A stretch of DNA of 36,431 nt from JBHHYR01 sp046757585 (GTDB lineage Bacteria; Desulfobacterota; Binatia; HRBIN30), in the NCBI GenBank assembly GCA_046757585.1, contig JBHHYR010000014.1, forward strand, positions 1-36,431. Reading direction: 5' to 3'. This document shows positions 32,811 through 36,431 of the stretch, piece by piece. Numbering within the stretch: the stretch's first letter is position 1; every line of letters begins with the position of its first letter. A program made the position numbers and the translations under genes. The notes beneath the pieces were generated by a model. It had not been told where the DNA came from. It searched no databases and worked only from the letters and a program-made list of their open reading frames with translations.

Positions 32811-33475
32811 TGCAGATCAGACACGGGCGTGTGACCCTCAAGTTGCACGTACTCGCCCAACGGGAAAGCTCGCCTGTGCTCCTGTTACATGCGCTCTTTG
32901 GCTCGAGCGCAGAGTGGGATCATGCTGCAGCCCTCTGGCCCGGACCCCTGTACGCACTTGACTTCTCAGGGCACGGGTGCTCCGGCTGGCTTGTGGGCGG
33001 CGGGTACTACCCCGAGTTGCTCGCCGGCGATGCCGACGCGGCGCTTGCCAAGATCGGTTCTGCCGCAGTGGCCGGTGCAGGCCTGGGCGCCTACGTCGCA
33101 CTACTGCTTGCCGGTGCCCGCCCCGATCTGGTCCACGCGGCCTTGCTGCTCCCAGGAGCCGGGCTAACCGGTGGCGGCGCGGTCCCCGACTTCACCAGCG
33201 GCTTTGCTCACCTCGAGTCCACCACGCACGGGCACGAGCTCTCATACGATCCAAAGACACGCGCGTTGGATCTCCAGGTCCGGCCGGCAGACTACGCCGC
33301 GTCGTTCGCCCGGTCAGCACGGCGGCTGCTGTTCCTCGAAGACGGCCAAGCTCGGCCGCCGTGGTGGGAAGCTGCCCGGCGCACCGCGCGCGCCGAGTCT
33401 ATTCGCGGTGACCGTCGCCACGCCTTTCTGCGCCTGGCCCATGGCGCCGGAACGCATCGGCCCATCCACCCATAG
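32810..33475 (+). CDS. Alpha/beta-hydrolase-fold protein without the serine nucleophile
   Basis: A 221-aa relative of its upstream neighbour: VLLLHALFGSSAEW matches the oxyanion strand and ALDFSGHGCSGW the conserved turn. The nucleophile elbow reads VAGAGLGAY, with Gly91 where Ser should be. The C-terminus is short and no clear His/acid pair of a triad is present. It is therefore probably not a hydrolase; it may be a partner or a decaying copy. TGATG coupling with the first hydrolase suggests a linked role. The stop lies 69 bp from the convergent cytochrome fragment. Confidence 0.65.
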   Translation: MQIRHGRVTLKLHVLAQRESSPVLLLHALFGSSAEWDHAAALWPGPLYALDFSGHGCSGWLVGGGYYPELLAGDADAALAKIGSAAVAGAGLGAYVALLLAGARPDLVHAALLLPGAGLTGGGAVPDFTSGFAHLESTTHGHELSYDPKTRALDLQVRPADYAASFARSARRLLFLEDGQARPPWWEAARRTARAESIRGDRRHAFLRLAHGAGTHRPIHP

Positions 33476-33544
33476 TGAACTGCGCACCCCATCTGTCGCC
33501 TCGACCTTTGGGCTTGGCGTACCGTCTACGCGCTGTTGCCGGTT

Positions 33545-35227
33545 TCAGGTCGCTACGACGCCCAAAGCCGCATTCACTGCCACGACCAACTCCGCCACTG
33601 TGACCTTCCCGTCGCTGTCCGTATCGAGCGTCGCACAGACAGCGAGCGGCTGCTCCTGTAGAGCGATCGTCACCCCTGTGATCAGCTCGTCGACGGTCAC
33701 TTGCCCATCCAGGTCGCAGTCTCCCGGGGAAGCAAGGACCGTGAAGCTCACGGTGTCGAGGGACCGACAACCTTCCGGGTTCACGACGCGCACGGCAATA
33801 TCACGTGGGCCAACCGGCGGTACTTGTGCAGTCAAGGACGTGTCAGTAATAACCGTAACTCGGGGAGCTGCATCTCGCCCAAACCACACCGTGGCCTGGG
33901 GCCCGAAGCCGGTGCCGCGGAACGCGATGACGGAGCCGGGTCGGCCTTCGGACGCACCCGCAACGAGTGTCGTCGCGGCCAATCCAGCGCATCGGTCATC
34001 GCACAGGTCGCCGACGCCGTCGGCGTCCGTATCGGCCTGGTTATCGTTGGCTACCGCTGGACAATTGTCCAGAGCATCCAGGAAGGGGTCCGCGTCGCGG
34101 TTCACCCCCAGGCGCTGCCCCGATCCGGGCGGTACACATGTGTACGTCACTTCCCGCCCCGGCCTCGACGCGACGGCGCGCAGTTGAGCATCGGTAAGCG
34201 CCGGGCCTCCGTCGTCGGGTTGGAAGAGCCCGTTCGGCTGCCGCACGAAGCCCTTTACTGTGCCGCCAATGGCAGCCTTGGCAATCAGATCGCACTCGGT
34301 CGCGCCAGGGCCGAGAACCAGCGAGGTGAACGGCGTGCCAGCTCTTTCGATCAGCAGATCGATCCGGGCTCCCACCACGGCTGCGTTCGTGCTATCGAGC
34401 GTCACTTGCTGGCCAACAACCGGTGCTAGGTCACTGTCGAAAGCGAGCAGAAACTGCTCGACCTCGCGGCGTTCCGGATCGGCCCCGTCCAAACCGAGGG
34501 TACCTCCGGAAGCTGAGTTGAACACCAGCGCCCGCAGGAAGCGAAACAGAGTGTCAACGCTACCGTCGTGGATGAAGCCGAAGCCGCGGATTTGGTCTCC
34601 CATGGCAGCATTGTTGCCTGGGTTGAAAAAGTCCGCCGCCGGCATCCCGAACATGCCGACCTTTTGATACAGGTTGCGCAGGTGTGGGATTTTAATGATC
34701 TGCGTCTCGGCCTCGAAGCTCGCCTTGCCGTCGGTTCCGAAGAAGCCCTTGGCCGGATCGAGTCGGTGGCAGCTTTCGCAGGTGAAGCCGAGACCCTGGA
34801 CGTCGAGAAGGCCGTCTGCCCGGTGTCCACCTCCGCTGTCAGGGCCAATGAGGCCGAGGAAAAAGTCCTTGCCGCGCTGCTGCGCGGGCGTGAGTGAATT
34901 GTCCAATGCGCGGTTGGGGTTGGGCGGCAGTGTGATCTGCAGCCCGAAATCGGCAAACTTTTGCATATCCGTATCGGAAACCAGTGCCCCACGGCCCAGC
35001 AGTCCCTGGAACGCCACGATGAAATTGCGGAAGGAAAGGTCCGAATCAAAGGCACCGGTACCGAAGAACCCGACCGATCGATCGCCGCGCCAATGCATTG
35101 CCCCATGGTTCACCAAACCTCGCAACGTTTGTGTGGTCATCGGACCCTTCATGGGATGGAAGGTGCGCACGTTCCCGGTACCGTTGATGGGCGAGGGGGA
35201 CAGGAACGCACCGACCTCGCCCATCAA
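33545..35227 (-). pseudogene. 5'-truncated secreted cytochrome c with thrombospondin-3, TIG and dockerin-like repeats
   Basis: A 560-codon remainder of a larger protein. Order: HPMKGPMTTQTLRGLVNHGAMHWRGDR (residues 24-50), heme motif CESCH (150-154), a region with His/Met candidates, TSP3-like calcium repeats DADPFLDALDNCP ... DADGVGDLC (378-409), a TIG/IPT-like domain (about 420-500), and two EF-hand/dockerin-like repeats (CDLDGQVTVDELITGV; DTDSDGKVTVAELVVAV). The reading begins at 35227 without signal peptide, although a c-type cytochrome must be exported; an in-frame stop lies at about 35263-35265. I recall related proteins with a long N-terminal beta-propeller, lost here. The gene abuts the ychF fragment head to head. 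Confidence 0.7.
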
Positions 35228-35315
35228 GCGGGTAGTCCGCCTAAAGCCCCTGGTTGACGTAAGACCTCAGTATCAGGCGGTGCCCGTTTCCCCAGACGCC
35301 CCCCGAAAACCTCGG

Positions 35316-35570
<255 letters not shown>

Positions 35571-35748
35571 GCAGCTCTGAGCAATCAGCCGTCAGCTGCC
35601 AGCTTGAGCGCTTCCATTGGGTGGCCCCGGCCTCTGGCCGGTGCGAATCATACCTGAGCATGAAGCTCCGACGGTGGTGGATTCGCTGAGGTTGTTAATC
35701 GGAACGATGCGTTTCGGTTCTTCGAGCGCAGATCGCTGGCGGAGGGCT

Positions 35749-36132
35749 TCACCGCGAGGCCACGAAGCCTCCGATCACTGCGGTCACAGGATGCAGCCGT
35801 CGGGTGACGGGGTCGGCGCCGACACCAAAGGCTTCGAGCGCCGTGGCCCCCAGCAGGTATAGCGATCCAATCGGGCCGAACACGATTGGGCAAGTCAGCG
35901 TCTCGTCCAACCCTTCGACTGTCAGCTGGGCCTCACCGAAGAGGCGCCGCTCGCGCCGCCCGTCGGCCAAAATGACTTCTCGAGTTTTCAGCGGCTGCAG
36001 CCCGATGGCCGCCAGCCGATCTTCAGGCACAAACGAGTACAACGCCCCGCTGTCGACCCAAAAATGTTCCTCGAACCAACGACTGGGGTCGGCGGGGTTG
36101 GTGACCTTGACCTTCACTTGAAACATGCCCAT
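35749..36132 (-). CDS. Retropepsin-like (clan AA) aspartyl protease-family protein
   Basis: A 127-aa single-domain protein. The active-site block is FWVDSGALYSFVPEDRL with Asp27-Ser28-Gly29, LADGR lies near 55, and the second hydrophobic-hydrophobic-Gly loop is LYLLGATALEAFG near 91-103. Such proteins would dimerise to form an active site, as retroviral proteases do. Typical members read DTG; DSG is an accepted variant. The start is the ATG at 36132; the frame open to 36294 runs antisense over the ychF repeat. Its neighbours are the two repeat copies. Stand-alone bacterial members are often near toxin-antitoxin or mobile genes, but none is visible here. Confidence 0.75.
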   Translation of the reverse strand: MGMFQVKVKVTNPADPSRWFEEHFWVDSGALYSFVPEDRLAAIGLQPLKTREVILADGRRERRLFGEAQLTVEGLDETLTCPIVFGPIGSLYLLGATALEAFGVGADPVTRRLHPVTAVIGGFVASR

Positions 36133-36223
36133 GAGCCGCATTGAAGCGCCCCCTGCGAGAACCGTCAAGCACCCGGCCCCGCCTGGTGCTACGTTGGTCG
36201 AACACGAACACGGCCTGGGCGGC

Positions 36224-36316
36224 GCCAAGTGCCGCGAACACGGCAAGCTGCGCCTCGAAGGGAAGGAGTACGTCGTCAAGGACCGCGACATCATTCACTT
36301 CCGGTTCAACGTGTGA
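36224..36316 (+). pseudogene. ychF: YchF C-terminal fragment, copy B
   Basis: The last ~31 codons of YchF (AKCREHGKLRLEGKEYVVKDR to FRFNV, stop 36314-36316). The conserved Gly of VKDGD is Arg here, and codons differ from copy A (CGCCTC for CGCTTG, for example), so the copies have diverged. The upstream frame open from 36125 is not ychF-like. Confidence 0.8.
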
Positions 36317-36413
36317 ACGTGTGAGCAGCTCTCAGCCTCAGCCGTCAGCTTGAGCGCTTCCATTGGGTGGCACCGGCCTCTGGCCGCTGCGAATCCTACC
36401 TGAGCATGAAGCT
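36224..36413 (+). repeat. 190-bp direct repeat, copy B
   Basis: The second copy of the 35478-35667 repeat, same orientation and same length, lying at the right edge of the window. It includes the ychF end and the shared downstream stretch with CTTGAGCGCTTCCATTGGGT and CTGAGCATGAAGCT. Confidence 0.85.
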
Positions 36414-36431
36414 GCACCGTTGCGGTGCTAG

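Overview
The window is high-GC bacterial chromosome. It carries a housekeeping block (tRNA-Ser, SRP RNA, dnaX, ybaB, recR) and many single catabolic or redox enzymes: a P450, two luciferase-like monooxygenases, a thiolase-fold/DUF35 pair of partners, DUF1329, and secreted proteins with calcium-binding thrombospondin type 3 or dockerin-like repeats. This mix resembles soil lineages formerly called Deltaproteobacteria, Binatota/Desulfobacterota-like in particular. That placement is inference from gene content, not from a marker phylogeny.

Layout. 1-1.8 kb: the end of an unknown gene, ssb, a secreted repeat protein and a 51-aa membrane peptide. 1.9-4.5 kb: a split cobalamin-independent methionine-synthase pair whose catalytic half is frameshifted and cut off, running directly into an AAC(3)-type acetyltransferase. 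4.6-9.4 kb, minus strand: tRNA-Ser(GGA), SRP RNA, dnaX-ybaB, recR and a LarA-like enzyme. 9.6-13.6 kb, plus strand: thiolase-like protein with an internal deletion, acetoacetate-decarboxylase-like enzyme, luciferase-like monooxygenase and P450. 13.6-15.1 kb: a PerR-type regulator and a DyP peroxidase sharing a candidate operator. 15.2-22.6 kb: secreted protein, GST, DUF1329, AhpD-like protein, a DUF35 protein carrying an in-frame MITE, LEH-like protein, ferritin-like protein and RRM protein. 22.8-26.8 kb: short MutY, GNAT, asd, SDR and DUF3024. 27-30 kb: second luciferase-like enzyme, two MsrA (one cytosolic, one with a signal peptide) and DoxX. 30.1-33.5 kb: ThDP 2-oxoacid decarboxylase and two overlapping alpha/beta hydrolases, the second without a nucleophile. 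33.5-36.4 kb: decayed material, with a cytochrome c/dockerin fragment and two copies of the ychF 3' end flanking an aspartyl-protease-like gene.

Themes. Oxidative-stress defence recurs (PerR-type regulator, DyP, two MsrA, GST, ferritin-like, MutY). The most unusual local signal is a 161-bp MITE with a CTAG target duplication. It adds exactly 55 sense codons inside the zinc ribbon of the DUF35 protein without breaking the frame. The second is a PerR-like protein that keeps all five metal-sensing ligands but has lost the structural zinc cysteines; it appears to have a leaderless promoter and a shared operator with dyp. Several genes are truncated or internally deleted, so either the locus is decaying or the assembly has local errors.
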